From: Gracilaria domingensis
Taxonomy: Eukaryota > Rhodophyta > Florideophyceae > Gracilariales > Gracilariaceae
Direction of reading: 5' to 3'
NCBI GenBank assembly: GCA_022539475.1
Contig: VCMS01000012.1
Location: forward strand, 515,755-579,754
Length of the DNA: 64,000 nucleotides
Shown: positions 11,587 to 22,999 of the stretch, one piece after another
Position numbering within the stretch: position 1 is the stretch's first letter
How the letters are laid out: each line of letters starts with the position of its first letter
The notes under the pieces: generated by a model
Seen by the model: only the letters and a program-made list of their open reading frames with translations
The model's database searches: none
Told to the model about the DNA's origin: nothing
Position numbers and translations under genes: made by a program

Positions 11587-12970
11587 ACTTTGAACATGAG
11601 CATGCTAACTTCTCATCGCGTTAATGCTGATAGCGCCATGCAGTCAGAGCGTCGCTCGGTCCTGTCACAATTTCTTCAAGCTTCCAACCATTCGAGAAGA
11701 GAATCTCATCATCATTCTGGACCGGTAAGGGCGACTGGTGGTGATGCTCTCGATCGAGCCATACTACTGGCCAATTCTGTCATGATTCCAACGGCGTCGA
11801 TGAAGAGGAGATTGTGAGAATCTGATAGTTCTGGCGTTCCAACAGGTACCACTGTCTCCGCAAGGGCTCTTTTCAATCGTTTGTATCAGGAAAAGCTGGG
11901 ACGCAACTCTGAGTCCATTGAAGTTGACTTTCAGATCTATTTCAATATGTCTAACTCAATCAAAGCTGATATGCGATCATTTATGTATCATCGCCCGAGT
12001 ATCAAACGAAGAGCTCACACCTACAGCTATGTGAAGAAAGAGTATCCTGGTCAGATTATCCAGCTTAAGCGCAAGCTAATGGAAACCTACCCGGTTCTTG
12101 CTGCCGCACAAAGAGGATGGGTGCTGAAGTATTTATTGAAAGAGACTATTCAGCGCGACAGGAAGGCAGAAGTAGAGGCAAGGAAGCGAGAAGAGCGTAA
12201 GAGCAGCGCCGTGGCTATCAAATCAACCCCTGCTGCTTCCAGACGTGTCTTACATCCGTGCCCGGCTTCAGAAGTTAACAAGTCGCCCGTGCATGGAGAT
12301 GGAATCGAGCCAGAGCGTTCTCCTTGCGGTGCAATCACTTCCATGGGTATTATTTCTGATCAATATGAACATGCTGAGCACGGTTCAGGACTCTTGAACA
12401 GTATGCTGGATCGCGGAAATGCTGGAGATGTTGGGAATGATGAAGAGTATGTACCCAAAATCGAACATGGCAATCATGAAGATTCTGAGAAGAACAATGC
12501 AAGTGACGCTCACGAAATAGAGCAGCTGCAAGAAGCTTCTGATGGTTAGTCCAGCGCATTTAATCAGTGTGTGCAACCTGCCAGGCCGGGTATGGTAGGA
12601 AAGAGAGTCCCACGCCGCGTTAGTATCACCTGAGTTCAGAAGAGTTCTGATAAAGGAGGTTCGAACTCATGCGCACGTAAAGCAGGTCGGGTGAATGAAA
12701 TTCTTCGCAGTTCAGGTGTCGCCGATGCAAGTGATGAGGAGCATAGTTCTGAACCAGGTCCCGTCACAAAATAAGCCAAAGAAGCCAAGAAAGGCACTTA
12801 AGCGAAGGTTCTTATCTCGTAATAGTCGTTCTGATAACGGCGCTGACATTCAGGGTCATGGAAAGCTTCCACAACGTAGGGCTGGTATCTTTTTCGAGTT
12901 CCATAAGCGTCATCGGAAGAATTCAAACAAGTCGAGCGGTACAACTTGTAGGAACCTGTCTAAAGAGTGA
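11587..12970 (+). pseudogene. Unidentified charged protein gene, partly intact (222-codon frame)
   Basis: The longest frame is 11881-12549. It reads back in frame to about 11818, just after a stop; an acidic segment DSNGVDEEEIV lies in another frame immediately upstream. The protein has a globular-looking first half with aromatic and basic residues (SYVKKEYPGQIIQLKRKLME), a charged helix-prone segment (KAEVEARKREERKSS) and an acidic Asn/Glu-rich tail. After the stop, coding-like sequence continues in other frames (GRVNEILRSSGVADASDEEH near 12690, a Lys/Arg-rich segment at 12760-12830). It looks nuclear and could be an accessory transposon protein. No domain is recognised. Confidence 0.4.
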
Positions 12971-13853
12971 AGGGCAGGTAGTCTCCACTTCTCCTTCAAC
13001 TCTTTGAGAATCACTGAGGTACGATTGAAATACAGGTGGTGGCTGCAGAAATGGTTCTCATCTAGTTGGTGTGGTAGAAGACCGCGTAGGGACGTTTCCA
13101 AGTGTCACTATCCTTCTCTTCAGATATGAACCGCTCCCACAACGATTCTAGTCGGTAGTGTGGATCTAGCCATTGATCCTTTCTCGCTATTTTAGTGAAT
13201 GAAGGACCATGTGATGGGCCTTCTACGTACTGAAATTGGATACGGTAGGGTGTTTACCTGGTAGCTTAGCGTATCTGCATTAGCACTCAATAGAAACTAT
13301 TCATGGCTAAGCACTGAACACAATCTGACCAGATATAAGTATAAATTAGTCCTTTTCTCGAACCTGGTTGAGGTCTTGTTCGTACATACTTCGATCAAAT
13401 TTATGTGACAATCACGTCCACCTAGAGTACTGGATCATTACTCAGATTCGTGCAACCTAAACTACTTGCATTTGTCTTCTCTCGTTCTAAACCGCGAACC
13501 ACCCAGGGCATATGCGTGGGACAATGTTGGCTACATTTCTATGTGATATGGGGCATCCAAAGTGACCATCATATGTCTGAGAGTTCCTTCAAAGTACAGT
13601 AGTCAGGCAACTATTGGGCATCAATTGGATTGATTTAAGGTCTCCGTAAGCGGAATTCCATTCTTCTTTCAAATCGCTCATGCGAACATATATGGTCCAT
13701 GTATGGGCCAGAATTAGGCATTCTGAATAGGGCCTTTTCTCATCCAGCGGCCATATTCCGGCCTTATGTGCCACATGTTTTACACTTCTTCTCAAGTTTT
13801 ATTTGGGAACATATTTCGGTCATATATGGGCCATGACCGGGAAACTCGAAAAG
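12971..13853. other. Intergenic with degenerate ATATGGNCC-type motifs
   Basis: No gene recognised. Between 13680 and 13850 related words recur (ATATATGGTCCATGTATGGGCC, TATATGGGCC), similar in flavour to the short tandem at 18785. Confidence 0.4.
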
Positions 13854-14559
13854 TTAACAGGGGACATTGTTCTGCTTCGGTTGCATGAGCTCGTTCAAAA
13901 GTATGTTTCTGACGTCTACATTTATTGAGTAAAGCTCTTGAACAAGTACTTCAGTTTTGTATATGGAAGGAAACTCTGCACTTGCGACACTTGCGACGCA
14001 AACAAAAGTTGTCTTCTCCTGGTGGTCCAAAATTGCTATTACCTCCTCCAGACCTTTCCTTGCAGGTGCCTGCTGTTCTTCAAGTTGCTGTATCTTTTCC
14101 AGAATCAAAGGATCTACACCAGTAAACATAGACATCAAAGAATTGAATCGTTTCCGCATTTCGTCCAACTTGGAAAGTGCTTTGTCTGCTCCTTGCGGAA
14201 ACCAAAGAAACCGATGTTTATGACTTGCTCGTGCAGTATCAAAGACAAACACATCAAATTCCATACACTGTGCAAGCTTCGATACCTGTGAGGTCGAAAC
14301 GGCTTTCGTCAACTCCAGGCTCTGAAGACAACATCTGTTGAACGGTATCAATGCGCAGAGAACTAGACAAACCTGGTTCTTCGGAAAGAGCTTCAGAAGC
14401 CTCTACAACTTTGGCGAGAAAGATTTGCGCTGCCTCCGTTGCATCAACTTCCAAAGCGTATAGTTTACTGTATGCTTCAATTTTGGTGGGGTCTATACCG
14501 CCGGATGTTTTCTGTCTTTTGGCTTTGCAAGCAGCATCTACTTGTTCAGAATTTGACAT
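13854..14559 (-). pseudogene. Unidentified helix-rich protein gene broken by one frameshift
   Basis: A true ATG at 14559 opens a 101-codon frame (starting MSNSEQVDAACKAKRQK). It overlaps, near 14290-14350, a second 165-codon frame that continues to 13854. Joining them would give a protein of about 230 residues. The second part has a probable coiled coil (DKALSKLDEMRKRFNSL, EKIQQLEEQQAPARKGLEEV). A basic patch near the N-terminus could be a nuclear signal. I recognise no family. One indel or an unrecognised intron separates the frames. Confidence 0.4.
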
Positions 14560-14905
14560 AGATTCAAAAATTCGTTATACAGCACGAGCATCATCCATAT
14601 TAGCGGACACAGACGAAATCGGTGGAGCACATCGTTCAATGAAAGCCAATCTTTGCGGATCAATACAAAACGCAAACAACTTTTTGGCACAATTAAGTGA
14701 CGAATGGATACATCATGAGCCCAGAGAACTTACCAAAGCACTCTTCAAAGATGTGGTTAATATAAAACACATTTCGTTCCTCTAAATTTCTCGGCACGAC
14801 CCACATCATCATTGAGTAACGAAAGTTTTATGGAGCTGTTTCCCGTAGTAAACGTTGCGTCTTCCCTATTGCCGCCACGATTCGATACACGCTCAGTGAT
14901 CACAT

Positions 14906-16015
14906 TCATGGTTCGAGATATGGACTCACTCGCAGTATTTGCCGTCGTGGACTTCCTGCCACACTAGTCCGTGCTACCGCTGAGTGGCGACCATTTACTG
15001 ATCTCCCATTTCTTTTCGACGACACTGCACTATTGCGACCGTGATGCACTCCGATTAAATTCGTATTCAACAACGACAACCCGGAGTTTGGATGGCCGTT
15101 GATGTGCAACCAGTTCGTAAAGTACACAGCCACCGTGGCCATCGCTGCTCTGGCAGTAGCCTGTGCGTTAACGTAATCAACGGGCATGCATCCGCGAGAC
15201 GTAGAGTACGGCGGATGTCTGGCATGTTGTCGCGACGGGGCATACATTCCATACGGATAAGCGTTCTGCGGCTGTGTACTCGCAGAAACTGGTCGAGCGC
15301 GTTGTAGTAGCGATGAGTGCATAGCGGAGGAAGCGCTGTTGGTAGACGAGTACAAGTGTTTAAAACAAGAGAACAGCAGCGAAGGAGAGTCCCTATACGG
15401 AGAGAAGCGTGTTGGATATTACATGGCTTTCGAAGAGGAGTACATGAGAATGAGGTCGTCTGGAGATTCGAAATGAAACCTATCAGGAGAGTGCGATGAA
15501 AGATAGGAAAAAAATGGTAGTTTCGACCTCATACGAATTCTTTCTGAAAGAGTGTGTCGGGCTCCATTGCTGAGGTCGCGTAGCAGGCTTATAGAAAAGT
15601 GGACAGGAATGATGAGCGGCTGCCACAGCAGCAGCTACGGAGGCTGCAACGGCAGCAGCAGCGGCGCCAGGAGAATTTTTAGAATGATGGTACGGCAAGG
15701 TGTAGGATGCATAAGGCGAATGAGAGGATGAAACTTCATAAGGAGGATTCGCTATGCTCGGGTACACATCCGGTGATGGTGCGACGTATTCATCATCGAG
15801 TGAAAGATCAGACAGGGACAGCTTCCATAACGGTGTCGAAGAATCCGAGACAAGCGGCGTAGAAGGATTTGGGGGCAAAGAAGTAGGAGGTGTGGCGAAC
15901 GTAAGAAGAAAACAAGAGTCTTGCGGGCATGGTGGGGCTTGTGTCCTGCGTGTATCGTGCGAAGAGACTCTACACTGCGTAGACGGCCCGTGTTCAAGCA
16001 GCTGTCCGGCATGCT
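14906..16015 (-). CDS. Low-complexity Ser/Pro/Ala-rich protein, possibly broken
   Basis: A minus-strand frame running from about 16015 to 15483 contains a Pro/Ser-rich stretch (PPTSLPPNPSTPLVSDS), an acidic-hydrophobic motif (LSLSDLSLDDEYV) and an Ala block (AAAAAVAASVAAAVAAA). In a different frame, 15355-14906 carries a second Ser/Tyr/His-rich segment (ARHPPYSTSRG). Such composition is typical of disordered regulatory proteins. No catalytic or DNA-binding domain is visible and no ATG clearly starts the first frame. It may be an exon pair or a broken gene. Confidence 0.3.
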
Positions 16016-16344
16016 AGCGGGCTTTCGCGGCGGCATCTGAGCTGCCTTGTGCAGCTGCGGGTGCAAGTACACCGATTGCAAGTGAAAGGATGTAAAAGTG
16101 AATCAGAAGCATCGGGGGCAGACTTCGGGCAGCAGAGTATACTACACGAAACCACCTATAAAGCATTTACTCTCCGCTAACTGTAGTAGATCTTCCAGAT
16201 TGATCCTTATTCTTCTTCTCACCTCCCCTCTTTTCCATTTCCTTTTCTCTTAGCCCACGCTCCATACGTATTTTGTTTCGTTTCCTACGTTTCGCAAAAT
16301 CCGCTTCAGACCTATTCCCTAGGAGAATCATGTTTTGTTCGAGA

Positions 16345-16453
16345 GTGCACGGGTTTATTTGGTAAATTGGTGTTCATTTACGGGCTGTGCAAAACACGCG
16401 CACGGGGTAGATTGCAATTTGGACCACCCAATGTTCTAAATAAACCCGTGCAC
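16345..16453. repeat. Perfect 16-bp inverted repeat (109-bp foldback)
   Basis: GTGCACGGGTTTATTT at 16345-16360 is exactly complementary to 16438-16453, with 77 bp between the arms. It overlaps the 3' end of the RING-like frame. It could be a very small MITE-like foldback or a structured RNA end. Confidence 0.85.
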
Positions 16454-16795
16454 GCCCCGTATTTTCCCTTATGATTCTACTAGGAATATTTTCATGGCGG
16501 CAACGGCTTTTGCGATTAACATAATCCAGCGCTTGCTTCATTGTTTTAGTATCAATGGGTTTGCGACAATTTGGGCAGCATTTGCTGATCAGAGTTGTAA
16601 TTTTCAGTACTTTTCTAACATTCCGTCCTCTAACCATTTCATACCGAGTTTTGCGAGAAGAATTTCGTTTGGGAGACATGAGCGAAATACGTGGATAATG
16701 AAAGACGTGTTGGGCGTCAAATTGGATGACGTTTCCTGGTAAATCCTGGAGGCAGATAACGCATTCTTCTGGATGAGTAAAATATACCAAATTGA
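16374..16795 (-). pseudogene. RING-finger-like protein remnant
   Basis: The minus-strand frame begins upstream of any ATG and reads EECVICLQDLPGNVIQF, a RING-type C-x2-C start. Then follow QHVFHYPRI, where the usual C-x-H-x-x-H has lost its Cys, and about 60 residues later CCPNCRKPID, the final C-x2-C. The insertion between the His pair and the last Cys pair is longer than in normal RING domains. RING proteins are usually E3 ubiquitin ligases. With one zinc ligand missing it is probably inactive. Confidence 0.45.
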
Positions 16796-16864
16796 TTTGA
16801 ATAATATGAAATTAGCAATCAAACGAAAGTCAGACAACGTTTGGTGAGAAACGACAAGTACCAC

Positions 16865-18240
16865 CTTAGCAATTACTGCTTAGGACAAGACAGGATGGCT
16901 GCTGTGAGCACTACGTACTAAGGATTAGAAATATGTGATGACTCTAGAATCTAGTTGATTTAGAGTATCACTGTATCCTTTGAGTAGTATACAGCATGAG
17001 GGTTTGTCACAAACGTAACAACATTCAAAACTCTGTTTCAAGCGAAAATCCCTCACGCGTAGGCCTTTGTAAGGGGGTGCATTTGCCAACCAGAACCATC
17101 GCGTTTGATCACGTGTGAAGGAGAGGCAAAATTCAAGCAGGAAGCTACGCTGAGCACGGTACAGATTGCAGAAAATGTTGTAGGTAACTAAAGTATTTAA
17201 CTCAACACAAGGGCACAGCGGCGGCTCTCCGCTCATGTGACGACCATATTGCGACGCGATGTACCCTTTTATGCTGATCAAGAGCTTACGCGGTTACTTT
17301 TGCACACTTCGTGACCGTAAATATAGTAGGCTGCATTATTTTCGGTAAAACATTTTGAAAGAAGAGGACCAGTTATACTGTGGCCCACAACAAATTATGT
17401 ACCACGTTATATATGTTACAGACATAGGTAATGTGGGCCAAATTATATAGAAAGATATTTTATAATTTAGGTTCGCACCATTAAAGTTTTAATTGAAAAA
17501 GTGAACTTGGGAAAAGTTCCATTCTATAGTAGGAATGTATTTCGTTTTGTGATGATAGAAATAACTAAAACATTTTTTCAGTGCACCTAGGGGGACTATG
17601 ACTTTTTGTCTGTTTAACATTAATTTGAAGAGCTTTTCAATAATACAGTGACAAATTATTAACTTTCACCGCATCTCTGAAACTCTTTTTAAAGTAGCCC
17701 ACACTAATCTGTTACCACATAATTGTTGAGCTCACTTTATTTACGGTAACTGGGTGGACGTGTATAGGGTCCAAATTCTACCGTATATCTTTCACGAGAA
17801 GGTCACGCATAGGACTTTTGAAAGACGGTTCAGCTGTGACTCAGAACCTTCCCGTGTGACCCTGTTTGCAGTTTTGGCAAAAGGAAAGCCAGGCGCCACA
17901 GTGAGAGAGGTGCTTGCTGCGAACAATGGTTGCAAGTCACTACAAATTTCTCGAGAGGCACGAGTCCTGTCCGGTCTTGTTGAATACATCGTTTAAAGGC
18001 TACAGGGCCTACCTTCAGAACCGCCTAGCTTCAAAAAGCGGGAAGCGCTTGTGCGCATATGAGAGAGGCTCTCACCTTAAAATGTGTAGCATACGTGGCC
18101 GGTCTTTCAAAAATGCGAACAACATGTAATCAAAAAAAGTTCAAGTGCTCATCTTCTACGCATTATTGGTAGTTTTCACCTACTGTGAATGGAGATTCTC
18201 CAAAACGGACCAGCCGTCAATCTTGAAACGGCTTCGTTAA
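16865..18240. other. AT-rich intergenic with a ~25-bp repeated word
   Basis: No gene recognised. TGGCCCACAACAAATTATGT at about 17382 and TAGCCCACACTAATCTGTTACCAC at about 17695 resemble one another in direct orientation, with a GTGGGCCAAATTAT word near 17437. Confidence 0.35.
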
Positions 18241-18784
18241 CACTATGAAGCTACTAAACATTTCAGACGCCAAGCTTTCATCCAAAGTCAAGCCTTCGTC
18301 TTCGTTGGAATCATCAGGTCATGCAGTCGAAGAGACAGTTCCCTGTAGTACAGGAGACTTCTTTGGAATCTGGAAGCACAAAACACGACGAAGACACACA
18401 TCGCATGGCTACGCAGCGGGTGCTACAAATGTACTCCTTCTATCGTCTTTAAACGAGCTTTCTTTTTCGGGCTAAGCGTTCTAGTGCAAATCTCATTGTT
18501 TCTTGGGACATTACCGAAGTGTTTGATCGAGAAGCGAAACAATGTGTTTCGTGTCCTAGAGATGAAACGCGGCATTGCATCGAAATATTCCAACACTGCC
18601 TGAATCAACCGCGTACAATGGGAAAAAAATACTCTGTCTATCGCAATGATAACGAGAAAATCAGTCCACTTGACCATCGATTCTGCCAATATATGGACGA
18701 ACAGTGACAGAAATGATTTTGTTTAGCCGGAACATTTGCGAGACGGCGAATCTCGCCCAGTATATCAATTTCATATTTGGTAGG

Positions 18785-18824
18785 TATGGCCAAAATATGG
18801 CCAAAATATGGCCAAACTATGGCC
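18785..18824. repeat. 11-bp tandem repeat, about four units
   Basis: The unit TATGGCCAAAA is repeated nearly perfectly four times. It is a simple microsatellite-like array in otherwise featureless DNA. Confidence 0.85.
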
Positions 18825-19151
18825 ATCTACGAAAACATAAATTAATCCCTGCCATATGTTGCACGTTCCCACAAAATTTTGGGCTAAACGCCATCACATC
18901 GGTCGCTTTTCCGTCCTATTTGGGCCAGATTTGATATTCATGGGGATTACTTGTGTTGGTTGTCTTCTTTGCCAGTTTTTGAACATCTACTCACGCGATT
19001 CTGTCAACATTTCAACTTGGCATTGATTCATGCATAGATATCAAGGTTCTTACACTGCTCATTCAAGCTCAACAACGTACTTGCGCTGAAGAATCCCTTT
19101 TTATCTGGTGGGCGGGGCAGATGAGGCAGATATATGGGCAAGTAGAAGAAA

Positions 19152-20749
19152 AAATGGCTTCAAAGTCTGACTCATTGTGCGACAGCATGGGTCGAAAGCC
19201 TCTGTTTACTTTTAGTTCTGATTTGGAGCCGGAAGAATCCGAAAATGTACCTAGTTCTCCAACTTAAGCCAATTCTTTCGCGGACCAACCTGGAGAAGCC
19301 GAACGTCTTCCTTGGAGGCAACGTGTAACCCTAGAGAATCCTCCATCCACACACAGAGAATTTCTCCGCGCCAGATTGACTCTGTACGATATCGTTTGAA
19401 GTTGCTGCTTGTCGAGCCCCGCAAAAAGATGCCGAAACAAAGAGCGGAAGGAGTACTCATCTGTGGGTCCAAACGTCGACGCTCTACCTCGTATATCAAG
19501 AAGCGAACTGGTTTGTCTCGTGAAGAAGCCTTGACGGCGATGATAGGCCAAGTGTTGGTCTTGGATGGAAGTTTCTTCGACAGTCGAGGAGGACGAATGG
19601 AAGGAACCGCCAAGAAGCAGAAGGAAAATGTTGTTTACAGTGGTCTAAAGCTTTCTACTAAGAACTGTGAGGATATCGAAACAGTTTGTGACTTAAATTT
19701 TGGCTGCATGCTTGTGTTTTGAAGGAAAACGTGAACAGCATTTGATGCTTTGCGTTTTACCGCTGGGCAGTACTAGAGATTTTCCATCGCTATTGACCTG
19801 GTTAATCGCAACGAAGCGTAGAAGAAGAATGCTGTGTTCCATTCTTCGGATGAGGAAGAAGCTGTGAAGCTTTTTTGAACCATTTTACACTGACATCGTC
19901 TCCGTACACAGTGGTGGGAAAGTGCAAAAATATTCACATGGTGGTTTGTGTTGGGAAGCCGCATGTTGACGAAGAATTTTGCGGAAGTCTAGAAGATGTT
20001 GAAGAACTGTTGCGTGGCACTACAGCTTTTGCAAAACCTTGTGATTGCCGTAACTGACGTCGTCAGCGCCTACTCGATATCTCTACGAAAAACCGCAGCT
20101 TGCTGTTTGGTGCGGATTTTCGAAACGCACTTTCGATTGCTACTCATGCGTTGAGGGACATAGTGAGCACGTATCAGTTTGACGACGCGAAAGAGAATGG
20201 CGTGTTTGCTCGTAGATTGGATGGCTGTGAAGATCTTGTTCAGAAATGGTGTATCAATTTCTTGGTGGGAATTGTGTTTGCAGCAGGGGAACAGCGACCT
20301 TTCGCTATTTCAACATTGCAAGTTCCGACAAACTATGAACTCAATCGTACAGAGAGGACAAAATTTGGAGATTTCTTCAGCCTCAGATGTGACTGCGAAA
20401 AAACGGAGAGAAGCGCTAATTTTCCGCTTGTGATGTTCCCTATCAGCATGAACCCCATGTATTTCGCGCGTATTTGCGAGATAAGCATAACTTCATCGAT
20501 GATGGTTTCGATATCAGACTTTTTCTGTACTCCAGAGACGGGACTGCATTGGAATCAAGGCAGATAACGACTTCGATAACGGCTTTTATGACTTCGATGG
20601 TGCACGCGTTTCGTAGCAAAGTCGTCGGTATTGATTTGTCGCTAGACAACTTTCTAGAGTTGCTGGTGAACAAGAAGAACTGTAGCCTGGACCACATTTT
20701 GGCCGCGTACGTCCATATAATTCGAGCAGACTGTAACAAAGTAGTCTAA
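19152..20749 (+). pseudogene. Unidentified decayed gene, multiple plus-strand frames
   Basis: Starting at ATG 19152 a protein-like frame (DSLCDSMGRKPLFTFSSDLE) runs through stops at about 19265 and 19397, then continues in another frame at 19385-19720 (KKRTGLSREEALTAMIGQVL). Further frames at 20100-20567 and 20474-20749 complete a coding-like stretch of about 1.6 kb. Composition is balanced and not low-complexity, so I favour one dead gene over chance frames. No family motif is recognised. It ends beside copy B of the dispersed repeat, so it may belong to the same transposon family. Confidence 0.35.
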
Positions 20750-20762
20750 CTTGCTTGCTATC

Positions 20763-21010
20763 CCTAGCAAAACCCATTGTCATTGATTAATCATGCGACG
20801 GTAAATGAAATTGATGCCTTTCAATAAAATGTGAGGGCACTTTCGAGGAATTTAATTTTTTCAAAAAATCACACTCATGGAAATGTCAGTGAAACAAAAA
20901 CTTACTTATTTTTCAATGACGTTGGTCGTGTTACCTTACTACTCTAGTCATCTTGTCCGCAAGTGTACTGAAAACCCTTTTAGTTTCCCCTTAACGAGTT
21001 TTGCCTGGGT
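20763..21010 (+). repeat. Dispersed repeat, copy B (partner at 10427-10690)
   Basis: This is the second copy of the family. It directly follows the end of the unidentified plus-strand frame at 20749, so the repeat may be the 3' flank or terminal region of a transposon family of which both loci hold remains. Divergence is substantial, so the copies are old. Confidence 0.75.
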
Positions 21011-21642
21011 ATGGAACACTTCTTAGTCATAATGCAGGAGAATGAAGATGACTCTGAAGATGAAGACGAAGAGGAAGAGACAGATGATTAACTTATAATC
21101 ATTCATGTTCATTTTAGGGAAATCAAAGGATGTTGTGATGGAGGCGCATTTTTGATTTTCCTGGAGTACAAACATGGGCTCGTGCGATATGGAAATGCTA
21201 TCAGATGCCACAACTGTGCTCGACTTTCTGCAGCGGGCTCATGTGGAGGCAGCCCATTACCGATCTTTTCACACGCTTTGTCTTCCAGAGCTTCCCATTA
21301 CGCTTATTGCCATCGCTGTATTAATTCACTGCATGACATGTTGCGATTTGAATGATTTTCAGTCTTGTAGAAGCAAATTTTCGGAAAGCCGTTGACCAAA
21401 TCGAAGGCCTGAAAATATTCTGGGCAACTCTGTGCAAGATTTCTTCCCAGTCCGCACTGCAGTTGCCACGAACTTAAAGATTTCAGCAATAGTGCCCCCT
21501 TCGATGAGTCTTCAATACGGTTATTGCCACATTGTTATTTTCTCGCCTTGAGTAGTTTCTTCTATACTGTATTCAAAATGACGCTGGCCGTCTCTTTCGG
21601 TGTAACAATTAGGATTTTCGCGCAAGCTTAGGGTAAACTGGC

Positions 21643-21770
21643 TGCTCTAAGGCGTGAATCGCTCGACCACGAGCGGAAGCATCATTGTACTTGGCACAAG
21701 CAACCTGCGAGACCAACTAGACGACGCGCTAGTTGAGCGCTGCTACCTGGTCGTGAAGCTGCAGAAACCA
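21643..21770 (+). pseudogene. AAA+ ATPase-like scrap (sensor-1 region)
   Basis: The frame gives SGSIIVLGTSNLRDQLDDAL followed by VER, matching the general pattern of the AAA+ strand carrying sensor-1 (hydrophobic strand, T-S/T-N, then a D-x-A-x-x-x-R segment). The TSN and A-x-V-x-R spacing is a little like Pch2/TRIP13, but about 40 residues are too few to choose. Walker A and B motifs are not found upstream. Confidence 0.3.
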
Positions 21771-22180
21771 CGGCGTGCTGCTGGTGGTGGCGGTAAGCGA
21801 GCTACCTCGGCTACAGCTAGTCTGCAACGGGAGCTACGCAGAGTGCGAAGGCCGGTTGCAGCAAAGTGAGCCGGCGACCGAATCGAGAGATAGCGATGGC
21901 GGTGGCGTCTCTGACGAAGACGAGCGTTGGCGCCAGCATGCTGTTGCGACGTGCAGGCGCGTTGAATTGCTCATACTGGTGACGGTGCCGAGCAATTGAC
22001 TACCAACGAGGGCTTCGAGCTCGCGCGCTGCGTGACAGCTTCGGCAGCGCTGTCAGAACGCGACGCGTGCCACGCAGCTACGTGCCGCGCTCACCCGCGT
22101 CGATTAATAATCGCCCTTTAGCGAGCCGCATCGTCATCGTAAGATACGAATACTGCGGCGCCGTCGCGCTCTCGCCATTT
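21760..22180. other. GC-rich block
   Basis: A short GC- and CpG-rich stretch follows the AAA+-like scrap. Frames are open mainly because of composition. It resembles the 2.7-3.96 kb island in base use. Confidence 0.4.
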
Positions 22181-22329
22181 TGGGGATGAATGAACACGTG
22201 GCTTTATTCACCCAGTTTGGAAAATAGGTTACCGACGGTACAGGGCGAGCACCGCGTTGGATTTTTCTGTGTCTAACCCGCCGCAATTGGCACCCCGTGC
22301 ACGATCAGTGGATGAATTAAGGGAAGGCG

Positions 22330-22900
22330 TCCATTCGCAGCTTCGAAAGGTTCGTAGAGGGTCGACGGCAATGGTGTCTCCTTTTGTTGCGATACGAAGA
22401 ACGCTGTTGGTGAGAAAGTGCGAGAATTACTTTGTCAAGTATTCCATGATTCGCGTCTGGAGTCACCAGATCGCGCACTTTCACTGCCGAAACTTTCGCT
22501 GTGCCCGAATGTTGGTTCCTTTTGGCGCGAGTTGGGCCGATGTACCCGGCGTCTCTCAATACGTTCTCGACCTATGGAATGGCTCTAACAGCCAACGCCT
22601 CACGAAGATGCGCGTACATTCAACTCGTTGTGCGCGTACGCCCGCGACACCAGCTTGAACGTGCCAAGCTTTGACATGTGCGCCCCCGACAACGGCGGGA
22701 ATATGTCGCGGTTTTCGTGATAGTCGTGCATGGTGGCCTGTGCGAGCAACGCAGCAGGTGGAACAACTTGTAGCAATTTCCATTGTTCTGCAGCGATTGG
22801 ATGCAGGGCATGGAGAACAACTCGTTGGACACGTACAGATTCGGATCCTATGTGGCTTGAACGCAGATCTACGGGGCGGCCCAGAAAAGCATGTAGATAC
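22330..22900 (-). pseudogene. SAC3/GANP-domain-like remnant
   Basis: On the minus strand three neighbouring frames give an ordered set of segments: NELFSMPCIQSLQNNGNCYK then LFHLLR, then MHDYHENRD, then VSRAYAHNELNVR, then VENVLRDAGYIGP. SAC3/GANP proteins (TREX-2 mRNA-export or THP3-type) typically show a pattern of N-Y-x-x-F-F-x-L-x-x-x-A, then a short helix, then a-L-x-x-x-x-x-A-Y, then an F-L-x-x-x-G-L segment. The order and spacing fit, but each step needs a frame change, and one TAG sits where Trp is plausible. Probably a dead fragment. Confidence 0.35.
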
Positions 22901-22999
22901 CTATTGGATGTAGTAGAGATGTACAGGACATGTAAAGTAGATTTTGTGGTTATGAATGTGATGAGCGCAAGATGCTTCAAATTATTTTTGTCCCTTTAG

